64,000 bases of DNA, taken from Crassaminicella indica. GTDB lineage: Bacteria > Bacillota > Clostridia > Peptostreptococcales > Thermotaleaceae. Under the pieces are notes generated by a model. The model had not been told where the DNA came from, searched no databases, and saw only the letters and a list, made by a program, of their open reading frames with translations. This document shows positions 51,662 to 59,745 of this stretch, piece by piece. The position numbers and the translations under genes are program-made. The stretch is taken from contig NZ_CP078093.1 in assembly GCF_019203185.1 (NCBI RefSeq), positions 1,054,001 to 1,118,000 of the forward strand, in the 5' to 3' direction. How positions within the stretch are numbered: position 1 is the first letter of the stretch; the number at the start of each line of letters is the position of its first letter.

Positions 51662-52279
51662 ATGGGGAAAAATAAATTTTATGCTGTTCGAAAAGGACGG
51701 CAAACAGGTATATTTATGACATGGGCAGAGTGTGAAAAAGCAGTAAAAGGATACTCTGGTGCAGAGTATAAAAGCTTTTTGAAGTTAGAAGATGCTGAGT
51801 TATATATTGAAAATAAAGTAGAAAATAATGTATATAGAACAATTGAGCAATTAAAAGATTTTGAAATGATTGCTTATGTTGATGGAAGTTATGATCCTAA
51901 AATAAACTATTATAGTTATGGTGTTATTACTTTCTTTAGAAGTGAAAAAAAATCTTTTTCAGGCAAAGAAAAGATTGAAAAATTACTAGAAATGAGAAAC
52001 GTAGCGGGGGAGATACAAGGGGCTAGAGTTGCTATGGATTATGCACTTCAAAAAAAAGCTAAAAAGCTTTACTTGTATTATGATTATGAAGGAATAGAAA
52101 AGTGGGCAACTTCTGCTTGGGAAGCTAAAAAAGAAGGTACAAAAGAATATAAAAAATATTATGATGAAGTATCAAAAAATTTAGAAGTAATATTTGTAAA
52201 AGTAAAAGCTCATTCTGGAGATAAATATAATGAAGAGGTTGATAAATTAGCTAAAAAAGCTTTATATGAGCAGGAATAA
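51662..52279 (+). CDS. rnhA: Ribonuclease H1 with N-terminal viroplasmin-like RNA/DNA-hybrid-binding domain
   Basis: A 205-residue enzyme that degrades RNA in RNA-DNA hybrids. An N-terminal domain (1-50: KFYAVRKGRQTGIFMTWAEC, YKSFLKLEDAELYI) is the caulimovirus viroplasmin/RNase H1 hybrid-binding module. The RNase H domain (about 65-205) has the acidic residues in IAYVDGSYD, AGEIQGARVA, LYYDYEGIEKW and the final KAHSGDKYNEEVDKLAKKA. It is the typical clostridial form. The ribosome site is GAGGTG. Confidence 0.95.
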   Translation: MGKNKFYAVRKGRQTGIFMTWAECEKAVKGYSGAEYKSFLKLEDAELYIENKVENNVYRTIEQLKDFEMIAYVDGSYDPKINYYSYGVITFFRSEKKSFSGKEKIEKLLEMRNVAGEIQGARVAMDYALQKKAKKLYLYYDYEGIEKWATSAWEAKKEGTKEYKKYYDEVSKNLEVIFVKVKAHSGDKYNEEVDKLAKKALYEQE

Positions 52280-52299
52280 GGCAGAATGTTGAGGGCGTT

Positions 52300-52328
52300 T
52301 TGACATATGCTTGCATTTATGATATAAT
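52300..52328 (+). promoter_or_regulatory. Strong sigma-A type promoter of an orphan RNA
   Basis: TTGACA (52300-52305) and TATAAT (52323-52328), both perfect, with a 17-bp spacer. No ORF of note follows until the terminator at 52595. Confidence 0.85.
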
Positions 52329-52334
52329 TCAAAC

Positions 52335-52595
52335 GAGGGAAGTAATGGCTATGAGTAGCTCGTGCATGAGGTATAGTATGTGAAAAATAATTCTATTTTT
52401 CGTAGACTATATTCGAATGTATCATTTAAAAGTAAAAATAGTCATGAAAACCAGGTGATTAAAGAACTGGGGCTTGTTCAGGATCTATGTGAATAGGTGA
52501 TGAGCTATACTATCAAGGTGGTATAATGTGAGCAATTATGCGAAACGTAAGCACTCTAACTCTTATCTTAAATGATAAGTTAGAGTGCTTTTTTG
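52335..52595 (+). ncRNA. Candidate structured noncoding RNA or leader (~260 nt), unidentified
   Basis: A transcript from the promoter at 52300 would end at a very strong terminator (AGCACTCTAAC with GTTAGAGTGCTTTTTT, 52549-52595). Inside I can see hairpins: GTGAAAAATA with TATTTTTCGT (52379-52402) nested in ATAGT/ACTAT, ACCAG with CTGG (52451-52470), and a long-range pairing GTAGCTC (52355) with GAGCTATAC (52502). There is no convincing ORF. It lies 84 bp upstream of the BCCT gene, so it could be a leader or an independent small RNA (6S- or raiA-like size). It does not match a riboswitch consensus I know. Confidence 0.6.
52549..52595 (+). terminator. Strong intrinsic terminator of the orphan RNA
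   Basis: AAGCACTCTAACT pairs exactly with AGTTAGAGTGCTT, with an inner TATC/GATA, followed by TTTT. Confidence 0.92.
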
Positions 52596-52678
52596 TATAA
52601 AAAAAGACTAGTAAATTTAGTGTGTTTTGAAAAATTTTAAGATGAAAAAATATAATTTATGAGGAGGAGATTGCAAGA

Positions 52679-54289
52679 ATGAATCAGAATATTCGTAATA
52701 TTAAGAAATTACACAGCAGAAATTTTCAAAGATTTGGACTGGACATGAATTTATTTGTTTCCATTGCCTCAGCAATTTTGGTTTTAGGGTTTTCAATTTT
52801 TACGATTGTTAATCCTAATGGATCAGCAACCATTTTTGATGGGGTAAAAAATTACCTTACAATTCATTTTAATTGGGTTTTTGTATTGACTGTTAATTTT
52901 ATATTATTGTTTACCATTTTTTTAGGAATATCAGACTTTGGGAAGATTAAATTAGGTGGATCGAAAGCAAAACCTGAATTTTCAAATTTTGCCTGGTATT
53001 CTATGCTGTTTAGTGCAGGAATCGGAATCGGAATCTTTTTTTATGGGATTGCAGAACCAATTTATCATATGCAGAACTTACCAAATAGCCTAACAGGGAA
53101 AAATCCAATTGTTGATGCTTTTAAAATTATGTATTTACACTGGGGATTTGCTCCATGGGCTATATACTCTCTTTCTGCCATAGGATTAGGCTACTTCGCC
53201 TATAATAAGAAATTACCTCTATCTCTAAGAAGTTTATTCTATCCAATATTTAAAGATAAAATCTTTGGACTTTTAGGTGATGTTATCGATACATTAGCTG
53301 TATTGGCTGTATTATTTGGATTGGCAACTTCATTAGGTCTAGGAGCTCAACAAATCAATTCAGGACTAAATTACATCTTTGGAATTCCTATGAATGGTAC
53401 TGTACAAATTGTAATCATTGCTATTATTACATTTATTGCAACTTTATCTGTAGTGAGTGGTGTTTCTAAAGGAATCAAGCTCCTTAGTGAAGCAAACTTT
53501 TTCATATCTGGTGCATTTTTATTGTTGATCTTATTGATTGGACCAACAGCTTATATATTCTCAACATATCTTTCAAGTATGGGTGCTTATTTGACAGAGT
53601 TTTTTCATATTTCTTTATTTACAGGTGTAGCAGAAGCTGATAAAGTATGGCAGGGTAGCTGGACTATATTTTATTGGGCTTGGTGGGTTTCTTGGACACC
53701 CTTTGTAGGTACATTTATTGCTAGAATTTCTAAAGGTCGAAGCATTCGCGAAATAGTATTTGGAACTATTTTCTTTTCTTCGTTTATTATTTTCTTTGCC
53801 ATGACCATTTTAGGGGCTACCGGTGTATATCTTAATCAAATCCATAACAATGTTATCGTTCAGGCAGTTAACGCTGATATATCCACTGCACTATTTGAAA
53901 TGATTGCAAACCTTATAAAATCTAACCTTTTACAGAGTATAATTTCTTTTATTGGAATGATGGCAGTAGTACTTTTCTTTGTTACTAGTAGTGATTCAGG
54001 TTCATTAGTGGTTGATAATCTTACAAGTGGAGGGAAAATTGATTCTCCTAAAACACAAAGAGTTTTTTGGGCTGTCATGGAAGGGTTCATCGCAGCATCT
54101 GTTTTAATGTTAGGGGGAACAAGAGCACTCACTACATTGCAATCGGCTGTCATCGCTACAGGATTACCTTTTAGCATACTCATGCTAATGATGTGTTATT
54201 CAATATATGTAGAATTGAAAAAAGAAATGAAAAAACATAAAAACTATCGATTAACACAGTTAAAAACAGAACTAGATAAGATTGCTTAA
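52679..54289 (+). CDS. BCCT-family betaine/carnitine/choline transporter
   Basis: A 536-residue membrane protein with about 12 helices. BCCT hallmarks: FSAGIGIGIFFYGIAEPIYH (glycine-rich helix 3), LHWGFAPWAIYSL, the signature WTIFYWAWWVSWTPFVGTFI with the aromatic substrate box, and TSSDSGSLVVDNLTSGG. These carriers take up trimethylammonium osmolytes with sodium or protons. The C-terminal tail is short and basic. GGAGGAG lies upstream of ATG 52679. Whether the RNA at 52335 controls it is open. Confidence 0.95.
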   Translation: MNQNIRNIKKLHSRNFQRFGLDMNLFVSIASAILVLGFSIFTIVNPNGSATIFDGVKNYLTIHFNWVFVLTVNFILLFTIFLGISDFGKIKLGGSKAKPEFSNFAWYSMLFSAGIGIGIFFYGIAEPIYHMQNLPNSLTGKNPIVDAFKIMYLHWGFAPWAIYSLSAIGLGYFAYNKKLPLSLRSLFYPIFKDKIFGLLGDVIDTLAVLAVLFGLATSLGLGAQQINSGLNYIFGIPMNGTVQIVIIAIITFIATLSVVSGVSKGIKLLSEANFFISGAFLLLILLIGPTAYIFSTYLSSMGAYLTEFFHISLFTGVAEADKVWQGSWTIFYWAWWVSWTPFVGTFIARISKGRSIREIVFGTIFFSSFIIFFAMTILGATGVYLNQIHNNVIVQAVNADISTALFEMIANLIKSNLLQSIISFIGMMAVVLFFVTSSDSGSLVVDNLTSGGKIDSPKTQRVFWAVMEGFIAASVLMLGGTRALTTLQSAVIATGLPFSILMLMMCYSIYVELKKEMKKHKNYRLTQLKTELDKIA

Positions 54290-54298
54290 TAAAGGGGC

Positions 54299-54340
54299 TG
54301 TCGGTAAATCATTAAATTGATTAACCGATAGTTTCTTTTA
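54299..54340 (+). terminator. Intrinsic terminator after BCCT gene
   Basis: CTGTCGGTAAATCA pairs, with small mismatches, with TGATTAACCGATAG, followed by TTTCTTTT. Confidence 0.75.
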
Positions 54341-54831
54341 TAAAAAAACATGACTATAGTAATCTGTTTGGTAGTTTTTGATTATTATGGTAATGCTTTA
54401 AATCTAGTTGCCCATTTTTAAATCTATGATATTTTTGAAATGAATAATTTAGAGACAAAAATAAGGTTTATAATAATAGTATTTAAAAATAAAATTGTAA
54501 CTGGAATTTTGATGCTAAATCTCTATTAATTCTTTGAAGAATTTGTTTAATGGTAATTTATTTGATATAATTAAATTCTGGAACATTTATATACACCACC
54601 TGTTATGTTTTGTGTAGGAACTTAATTATAACAAGGTTTTGTATAAGTATTTTTTTGTTTTATCTCACTGGAAATCTATTGAATTGTTTTACACTATGAT
54701 AGTATGATTAAGTATCCTTGTAAATTTTTATTTTGTAGATATATTTTATTGTAAACAAGATTTCAAATGAGAAGGATATCTAAGTAGGATACGCTATTTA
54801 AGAAGAATCTAATATTAGAGAGTTGATTTTT
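54341..54831. other. AT-rich gap without recognised feature
   Basis: About 490 bp with no ORF above noise and no clear hairpin or repeat in it. Promoter-like boxes are too common in such AT-rich sequence to call. It may hold the control region of the following small membrane gene. Confidence 0.4.
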
Positions 54832-55068
54832 ATGAATGTTGATGTTAGTATTTTATATTTTTTATCTTTGTTAATTTTAATACCTATAGTTTCATATGGT
54901 GCATTGATTATATCCAATAATTTTAGGAATAAATTTAATAATAACTATTTAAATTTGATAAATATCATTTGTTATCGTAGGTGTGTTAACTTTAACAAAA
55001 TATTAATTGTGTCAGATTATGAATCTTATCATAAATATCAAATCTGGAAATTTTATAATCAATACTAA
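54832..55068 (+). CDS. Small membrane protein next to the YidC paralogue
   Basis: A 78-residue predicted protein. One strong hydrophobic helix (residues ~5-27, VSILYFLSLLILIPIVSYGA) is followed by a polar region rich in Asn, Tyr and Lys (FRNKFNNNYLNLIN, SDYESYHKYQIWKFY). No family is recognised. The ribosome site GAGAG is weak. The YidC-like gene starts 56 bp downstream, so the pair may be linked, for example as substrate and insertase. It could also be a chance ORF in AT-rich DNA. Confidence 0.4.
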   Translation: MNVDVSILYFLSLLILIPIVSYGALIISNNFRNKFNNNYLNLINIICYRRCVNFNKILIVSDYESYHKYQIWKFYNQY

Positions 55069-55124
55069 TATTTAAAATTATTCACTCTATAAAATACTCA
55101 AATAAATATAAAGGAGAGATAATT

Positions 55125-55730
55125 TTGGATATTATTATAAATATATTTAATATGATCTACGATTTCACTAATGATTATGGGATTGCAATTGTTATATTTA
55201 CTTTATTGGTAAAATTAATGATGCTACCCTTGACAATCAAACAAAAGAAAGCATTAAAGTTTAGTCAAGAAATATCTATTAAAGTAAGTGCTTTAAAAGA
55301 AAAATATTCTGCAAATCAAGAAAAATTGCAGCAAGAAATTACAAAACTATATTTAGAACATAAAGGTATGTCATTTGGGTTTTTATTAATGTTTTTACAA
55401 ATGCCAATTTTTTATATTTTGTATAGATTATTTTCTACCAATATAATTGATACAGGGACAGTTTTAACCCCTTGGTTATTTACTTTATCAAAACCTGATC
55501 CATATTTTATATTACCAATAATCTATATACTTTTACAAATATTACCTAGCTTATTGCAGCATTTTAATGTAATAAAAAACAATGCAATTCCAAAACTAAC
55601 AATCTCTACGTTCATTACCCCAATTATTGTTGCATTATTAGTTACAGTGAAATTGCCAGCAGGTTTAGGGTTATATTTTGTAACAAATACGATCATTACA
55701 AATATCGAACAAATTCTTTTAAAAGTTTAA
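55125..55730 (+). CDS. YidC/Oxa1/SpoIIIJ-family membrane insertase paralogue
   Basis: A 201-residue membrane protein of the YidC/Oxa1 family, which inserts proteins into the membrane. The family core is present: five helices, KLMMLPLTIKQKKALKFSQ with the cytoplasmic hairpin of charged coiled coil (residues ~40-80), LLMFLQMPIFYILYRLF, and the C-terminal LPAGLGLYFVTNTIITNIEQ. It has no lipobox and is shorter than housekeeping SpoIIIJ/YidC. It starts at TTG 55125 behind GGAGAG. It is not in the rpmH-rnpA-yidC-jag locus, so it is an accessory paralogue. Confidence 0.92.
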   Translation: MDIIINIFNMIYDFTNDYGIAIVIFTLLVKLMMLPLTIKQKKALKFSQEISIKVSALKEKYSANQEKLQQEITKLYLEHKGMSFGFLLMFLQMPIFYILYRLFSTNIIDTGTVLTPWLFTLSKPDPYFILPIIYILLQILPSLLQHFNVIKNNAIPKLTISTFITPIIVALLVTVKLPAGLGLYFVTNTIITNIEQILLKV

Positions 55731-55731
55731 G

Positions 55732-55761
55732 CTAAGGCTCTCTATGGGCTTTAGTTTTTTT
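55732..55761 (+). terminator. Intrinsic terminator after YidC paralogue
   Basis: CTAAGGC pairs with GCTTTAG (one G-T), followed by TTTTTTT. Confidence 0.7.
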
Positions 55762-55827
55762 ATTTATCTAAGAAAAAAGAGAAAATAATCAAGGAAGATT
55801 GTTTGCATTTGTAGGAAGGTAGTGATA

Positions 55828-55956
55828 TGCTATTATACCTTCAATGCAGATGTTAATGGAGCATTAAATATATTGAAAAAAAGTAGAGTTGTGTGCTTAA
55901 ATGTACTATATAGTAGAGGCGAAGTGGATACGCCTAAAAGAATAAGGATAGTTTAG
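55828..55956 (+). pseudogene. TnpB (IS200/IS605 family) C-terminal remnant
   Basis: An open frame reads CYYTFNADVNGALNILKKS and, after a short gap, YSRGEVDTPKRIRIV and stop. NADVNGALNIL is the invariant C-terminal motif of the RNA-guided nuclease TnpB (last RuvC Asp), and RGEVDTPKRIRI is a common TnpB tail. Everything upstream (most of the ~370-residue protein) is missing or unreadable. It is followed by an intact-looking element right end. Confidence 0.8.
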
Positions 55957-56012
55957 ACTATCAATCTTCTTTTAAAACTCCCACTTAAACAAAGTAAGTG
56001 GGGTGTAGTTCA
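55905..56012 (+). ncRNA. Probable omega-RNA scaffold / IS605 right end
   Basis: The stretch overlaps the end of tnpB, as omega-RNAs do. It holds the hairpin AGGCGAAGTGGATACGCCT, the hairpin GATAGTTTAGACTATC, and the terminal hairpin CCCACTTAAACAAAGTAAGTGGG, ending in GTGTAGTTCA. In TnpB systems such a scaffold ends at the element's right boundary and the adjoining flank acts as guide. A nearly identical end occurs at 2280-2299. Whether it is transcribed is unknown. Confidence 0.5.
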
Positions 56013-56112
56013 TAGCTAGAATAAAAAATTATGATGAAGGGAACTTTTTTATAATAAACTACGTCTACATAATATAGAAAAACATTTAAGCTGGAAAGGG
56101 GAGTAGATTATT

Positions 56113-57276
56113 TTGAAAAAATTTAATAAAGTCGTATTAATAACATCAATGATTACAGTTGGAGCAATGTCTATAATTGGATCAGCTTCAGAAATTACTA
56201 AAAAAATTGAGGCATATATTAATCCAGGAATAAAAGTAACACTAGATGGAGAAAAGCAAATTTTTACTGATGAAGATGGGAAAATATTGCAACCTATAAT
56301 GTATGAAGGGCGTACATATCTTCCTGTAAGAAATATAGCTGAATTAACAGAAATGAATGTTGTTTGGGATCAAAATACTAAAACAATTATTTTAGAACAT
56401 AAAGATGTGGACAAAGCTATTGGTAAAATAAAGTTAAAAGAGAATCCTACAACAGGCTACACTTGGAAATATGATATTAAAGATAAAGATATAATTCAAG
56501 TGATTTCTGACAATTATGAACAAGGTGAATTACCTGAAGGAGCGAAGAGTATAGTTGGAGAAGGTGGAACGCATACTTGGGTAATTAAAGGATTAAAAGA
56601 AGGTGTAACTACAATAAAATTTAGTAAGCAAAGAGAATGGGAAGGAGATAGCTCTGTTGTTGAAGCAAAAGAATTTATTGTAACAGTATTATCTGATTTA
56701 CAAGTGAGAATAGAAGAGAATAAAAAGGTTTATACAGGTGGAAATAAATATTTTGATGAAACAACAGGTTTTTATAAAATCACTGGGTCAGTAAAAAGCA
56801 TACGACAAGGAAAAAATGGTATGATTGCTATGGTTGAAGGAGAAGGACAGTATAAACAAATAAAATTCAATATAGGAGAAAAAACTAAAGTTGTTACTAT
56901 GGAAGGAGATCAACTATCACTTAATGACATAAAAGAAGGTACTAGACTTGAAGTGTTTTATGGACCTAAAATGACAAGAAGTCTACCTCCAATTGCAACT
57001 GCTGAAAAGGTTGTTGTTCAAGATACTATTTGCAAAACTGGAGAAGTAAAAAATATTTCTACTACTAAGAAAGGAACTTCAATACAAGTATCGGTTCTTA
57101 AAAATTCTATTATTTATCATATAGCAGAAAATACTGAAATAGTAGATGCTTTTGGTAAAAAACTATCTATTAAAGATATAAAAGAAGGTACAAAGATTAA
57201 AGCATATAGTGGACTTGCAATGACTATGAGTTTACCACCTCAAACAACTGCTAAGAAAATAGTAATTATTAAATAA
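56113..57276 (+). CDS. Secreted stalk-domain plus chagasin-like (I42) protease inhibitor
   Basis: A 387-residue exported protein. After a signal peptide (to about residue 26) comes a copper-amine-oxidase-N-like/stalk domain (about 38-97: KVTLDGEKQ, YEGRTYLPVRNIAEL, VVWDQNTKTI). Next is a chagasin-type domain (about 103-195) with the inhibitor loops NPTTGYTW, GEGGTHTW and REWEG, corresponding to the NPTTG / GxG / RPW loops that block papain-type proteases. The C-terminal ~190 residues contain two similar beta modules, each with DIKEGT and SLPP. TTG start at 56113 behind GGGGAG. It likely guards the cell against its own or foreign Cys proteases. Confidence 0.88.
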   Translation: MKKFNKVVLITSMITVGAMSIIGSASEITKKIEAYINPGIKVTLDGEKQIFTDEDGKILQPIMYEGRTYLPVRNIAELTEMNVVWDQNTKTIILEHKDVDKAIGKIKLKENPTTGYTWKYDIKDKDIIQVISDNYEQGELPEGAKSIVGEGGTHTWVIKGLKEGVTTIKFSKQREWEGDSSVVEAKEFIVTVLSDLQVRIEENKKVYTGGNKYFDETTGFYKITGSVKSIRQGKNGMIAMVEGEGQYKQIKFNIGEKTKVVTMEGDQLSLNDIKEGTRLEVFYGPKMTRSLPPIATAEKVVVQDTICKTGEVKNISTTKKGTSIQVSVLKNSIIYHIAENTEIVDAFGKKLSIKDIKEGTKIKAYSGLAMTMSLPPQTTAKKIVIIK

Positions 57277-57307
57277 AAAACATAATAAATATGAAGATAA
57301 AATAGTC

Positions 57308-57355
57308 AGAAACCATGCTTTCTATATAACATGAGGAAAGCATGGTTTCTATTTA
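57308..57355 (+). terminator. Intrinsic terminator after chagasin-like gene
   Basis: AGAAACCATGCTTTC pairs exactly with GAAAGCATGGTTTCT, followed by ATTT. Confidence 0.88.
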
Positions 57356-57388
57356 AAGAGATATAATAATCTTAACAATCCTACACGT

Positions 57389-57417
57389 TTGACTTGAAAT
57401 AAATAATAATATATGAT
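57389..57417 (+). promoter_or_regulatory. Promoter of the GntR-GH4 operon
   Basis: TTGACT (57389-57394) and TATGAT (57412-57417), 17-bp spacer. The GntR-type operator lies just downstream, at about the start point of transcription. Confidence 0.6.
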
Positions 57418-57430
57418 ATTTTATAATCAA

Positions 57431-57446
57431 GGTGGTATAGACCACT
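57431..57446. promoter_or_regulatory. GntR/HutC-type operator
   Basis: AGTGGTCTATACCACC on the minus strand is a dyad GTGGT-N4-ACCAC close to the TGGTCTAGACCA consensus bound by NagR/DasR-type GntR proteins. Its place right after the -10 box fits repression by the GntR protein encoded next. Confidence 0.7.
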
Positions 57447-57516
57447 TATCCAATATTGGTTTTAACAAAACAAATTATTGAAATTAAAGTAAAATATGGA
57501 AGGAGTTAAACTGAAT

Positions 57517-58236
57517 ATGAAATTAGATGATAATAGTCCAATTCCTCTGTATTATCAATTAGAAAACATAATAAGAAAAAGAATTGAAGAAGGTATATAT
57601 AAGGTGGATGTAAAGATTCCATCAGAGAGAAAGTTAAGCGAAGAATTCAATTTAAGTAGAATGACTATAAGCAAAGCGATCAATAATTTAGTTGAAGAAG
57701 GAATTTTATATAGAAAAAGAGGTCAAGGAACCTTTGTTTCTAAAAACAAAGTAGAATTTTTTCCAGGACTTATGGGATTTACTGAAATCATGAAAAAGAA
57801 AGGTATGAAGCCTTCAAGTAAAGTATTATCTCAAAATATAATATTACCAGACAAACATTTATGTGAGAAGCTTCAAATTTCAGAAAGTGAAAAAGTTATT
57901 TTCATACAAAGATTACGTTTAGCAGATAATGAAATTATTAACTTAGAAAAAGCATATGTTCCCTATTCTTTATGTCCTAAATTACTTGAAGTTGATTTAT
58001 CTGTTGAATCTATATATAAACTCTTAACTGCTGAAGGATATAAACCTTCAAAAGCAGAGCAAGAGATTCAAGCTATTTTATCGAATGATGAACTTAGTAA
58101 GTTTCTACAAATAAATGTTGATGAACCTATTTTAAAGCGTAAAAGAATAACCTATTCAAAAAATACTCCTATAGAATATACGCTTAATTACTATAGAGGA
58201 GATATTTACACTATGATTATGACAATAAATAATTAA
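57517..58236 (+). CDS. GntR-family (HutC/UTRA) transcriptional regulator
   Basis: A 239-residue sugar-phosphate-type repressor. The N-terminal GntR winged helix (PIPLYYQLENIIRKRIEEG, KIPSERKLSEEFNLSRMTIS, GILYRKRGQGTFVS) is followed by a UTRA ligand domain (about 85-235: KVIFIQRLRLADNEIINLEK, PIEYTLNYYRGDIYT). Such regulators sense phosphosugars. It lies 20 bp before a GH4 6-phosphoglycosidase gene and behind a matching operator, so it probably represses itself and that gene. Start ATG 57517 with GGAG upstream; ATG 57496 is possible. Confidence 0.92.
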   Translation: MKLDDNSPIPLYYQLENIIRKRIEEGIYKVDVKIPSERKLSEEFNLSRMTISKAINNLVEEGILYRKRGQGTFVSKNKVEFFPGLMGFTEIMKKKGMKPSSKVLSQNIILPDKHLCEKLQISESEKVIFIQRLRLADNEIINLEKAYVPYSLCPKLLEVDLSVESIYKLLTAEGYKPSKAEQEIQAILSNDELSKFLQINVDEPILKRKRITYSKNTPIEYTLNYYRGDIYTMIMTINN

Positions 58237-58256
58237 ATATAAGGAGAGTGATGATC

Positions 58257-59570
58257 ATGATAAATAAAAGAGGATTAAAAATAGCTGTAATTGGAGGAGG
58301 AAGTAGTTATACTCCTGAAATTATTGAGGGTTTTATTAAGAGACATGATGAATTACCTGTAAAGGATTTATATTTAGTTGATATTGAAGAAGGTAAGGAA
58401 AAATTAGAGATTGTAGGAAATCTTGCTAAAAGAATGATTGAAAAAGCTGGAGTGGATATGAATATCTACCTTACTTTGGACAGAAGAGAAGCAATCAAGG
58501 ATGCTGACTTTGTAACAACTCAATTTAGAGTAGGATTATTAGATGCAAGGATTAGAGATGAAAAAATTCCTTTGAAATATAATTGTATTGGTCAAGAAAC
58601 TACAGGGGCTGGTGGATTAGCTAAGGCTTTAAGAACTATTCCAGTTATATTGGATATTTGTAAAGATATTGAAGAGCTTTCTCCTAATGCATGGTTAATA
58701 AATTTCACAAATCCAAGTGGAATTATTACTGAAGCTGTTCACAAGCATACCAAAGTAAAATGTATTGGGTTATGTAATGTTCCTATACTTATGCATATGT
58801 TAAGTGCAGATGTATTAAATGTAAATAAAGATGATATAAGAATGGATTTAGTAGGGCTAAATCATTTGGTTTGGGGTAGAGATGTGATATATAAAGGAGA
58901 AAGTAAAATTGATGAGGTTATAAAACATTTAATTGCTGGAAAAGGGTATACGGCTAAGAATATTCCTGATATTGACTGGGGAAAAGAGTTGTTAGAATCT
59001 TTAGGTATGCTACCATGCCCGTATCATAGATATTATTATTTAACTGATGTTATGTTAAAAGAAGAGATTGAGACAGCTAAAAAGGAAGGCACTCGTGGAG
59101 AAATTGTTAAGAAAGTAGAAAAAGAGTTATTTGAATTATACAAGGATCCAAACTTAAAGGAAAAGCCTAAACAATTAGAAGATCGTGGAGGACAGTATTA
59201 TTCTGATGCTGCTTGTGAATTGATTAGTGCTATTTATAATGATAAAGGAACTATTCATTATGTGAATATTCAAAATAACGGTACTATAAATTGTATTCCT
59301 AATGATTCGGTTATTGAAAGAACTTGCTATGTGGATAAAGAAGGTGCACATCCATTTAATGTTAAACCTTTACCATCTAAAATTAAAGGACTTTTACAGG
59401 TAATTAATGAATATGAAGCGTTAGCAGTAGAAGCTGGTGTGTATGGAGATTATGGTACTGCTCTTCAAGCTTTAATCATCCATCCATTAGTAGAAAGTAG
59501 TAGTGCTAAATATATATTAGATGATATAATTAAAGAAAATATTGATTATTTACCTCAATTCAAAAAATAG
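58257..59570 (+). CDS. GH4-family 6-phospho-beta-glucosidase-like enzyme
   Basis: A 437-residue NAD- and metal-dependent glycosidase of family GH4 (LicH/CelF/BglT type), which cleaves 6-phospho-glycosides in the cytoplasm. Visible: the Rossmann motif IAVIGGGSSYTPEIIEG, QFRVGLLDARIRDEKIP, INFTNPSGIITEA, the metal Cys in IGLCNVP, GLNHLVWG and YGTALQALIIHP. It follows GntR by 20 bp. ATG 58257 has GGAGAG ten bases upstream. No PTS permease is encoded nearby, so the phosphosugar must be imported by a carrier encoded elsewhere. Confidence 0.92.
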   Translation: MINKRGLKIAVIGGGSSYTPEIIEGFIKRHDELPVKDLYLVDIEEGKEKLEIVGNLAKRMIEKAGVDMNIYLTLDRREAIKDADFVTTQFRVGLLDARIRDEKIPLKYNCIGQETTGAGGLAKALRTIPVILDICKDIEELSPNAWLINFTNPSGIITEAVHKHTKVKCIGLCNVPILMHMLSADVLNVNKDDIRMDLVGLNHLVWGRDVIYKGESKIDEVIKHLIAGKGYTAKNIPDIDWGKELLESLGMLPCPYHRYYYLTDVMLKEEIETAKKEGTRGEIVKKVEKELFELYKDPNLKEKPKQLEDRGGQYYSDAACELISAIYNDKGTIHYVNIQNNGTINCIPNDSVIERTCYVDKEGAHPFNVKPLPSKIKGLLQVINEYEALAVEAGVYGDYGTALQALIIHPLVESSSAKYILDDIIKENIDYLPQFKK

Positions 59571-59587
59571 AATAGATTATAATGGAG

Positions 59588-59617
59588 AATCCTCAACAAT
59601 TTGTTGGGGATTTTGAT
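59588..59617 (+). terminator. Intrinsic terminator after GH4 gene
   Basis: AATCCTCAACA pairs, with one G-T wobble, with TTGGGGATT, followed by TT. Confidence 0.75.
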
Positions 59618-59745
59618 TTAGAAATATATAGTGTTAGGATTGTTTTTTTTTCTTAAGAAATCTGTAAGAATTATAGTAGTAAAATTTTAGAAAATATATG
59701 CTAATATAGCTATATGAGATATCTCAAAAGGTATAGGAGTGAAAT

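Noticed and set aside
52515-52545. AAGGTGGTATAATGTGAGCA as a T-box core
   Set aside because: It lacks the invariant TGGNACCGCG and the overlapping terminator/antiterminator arrangement, so no T-box is called.
38812-54300. Prophage or integrative conjugative element
   Set aside because: No integrase, capsid, portal, terminase, relaxase or type IV secretion gene is present. One tiny phage-like remnant at 44243 is not enough.
38860-54300. Second copy of the tRNA-Arg 3' end as an att site
   Set aside because: A by-eye search for GGAGGTTCGAATCCTCTC downstream found none. Only the region after the tRNA is repeated.
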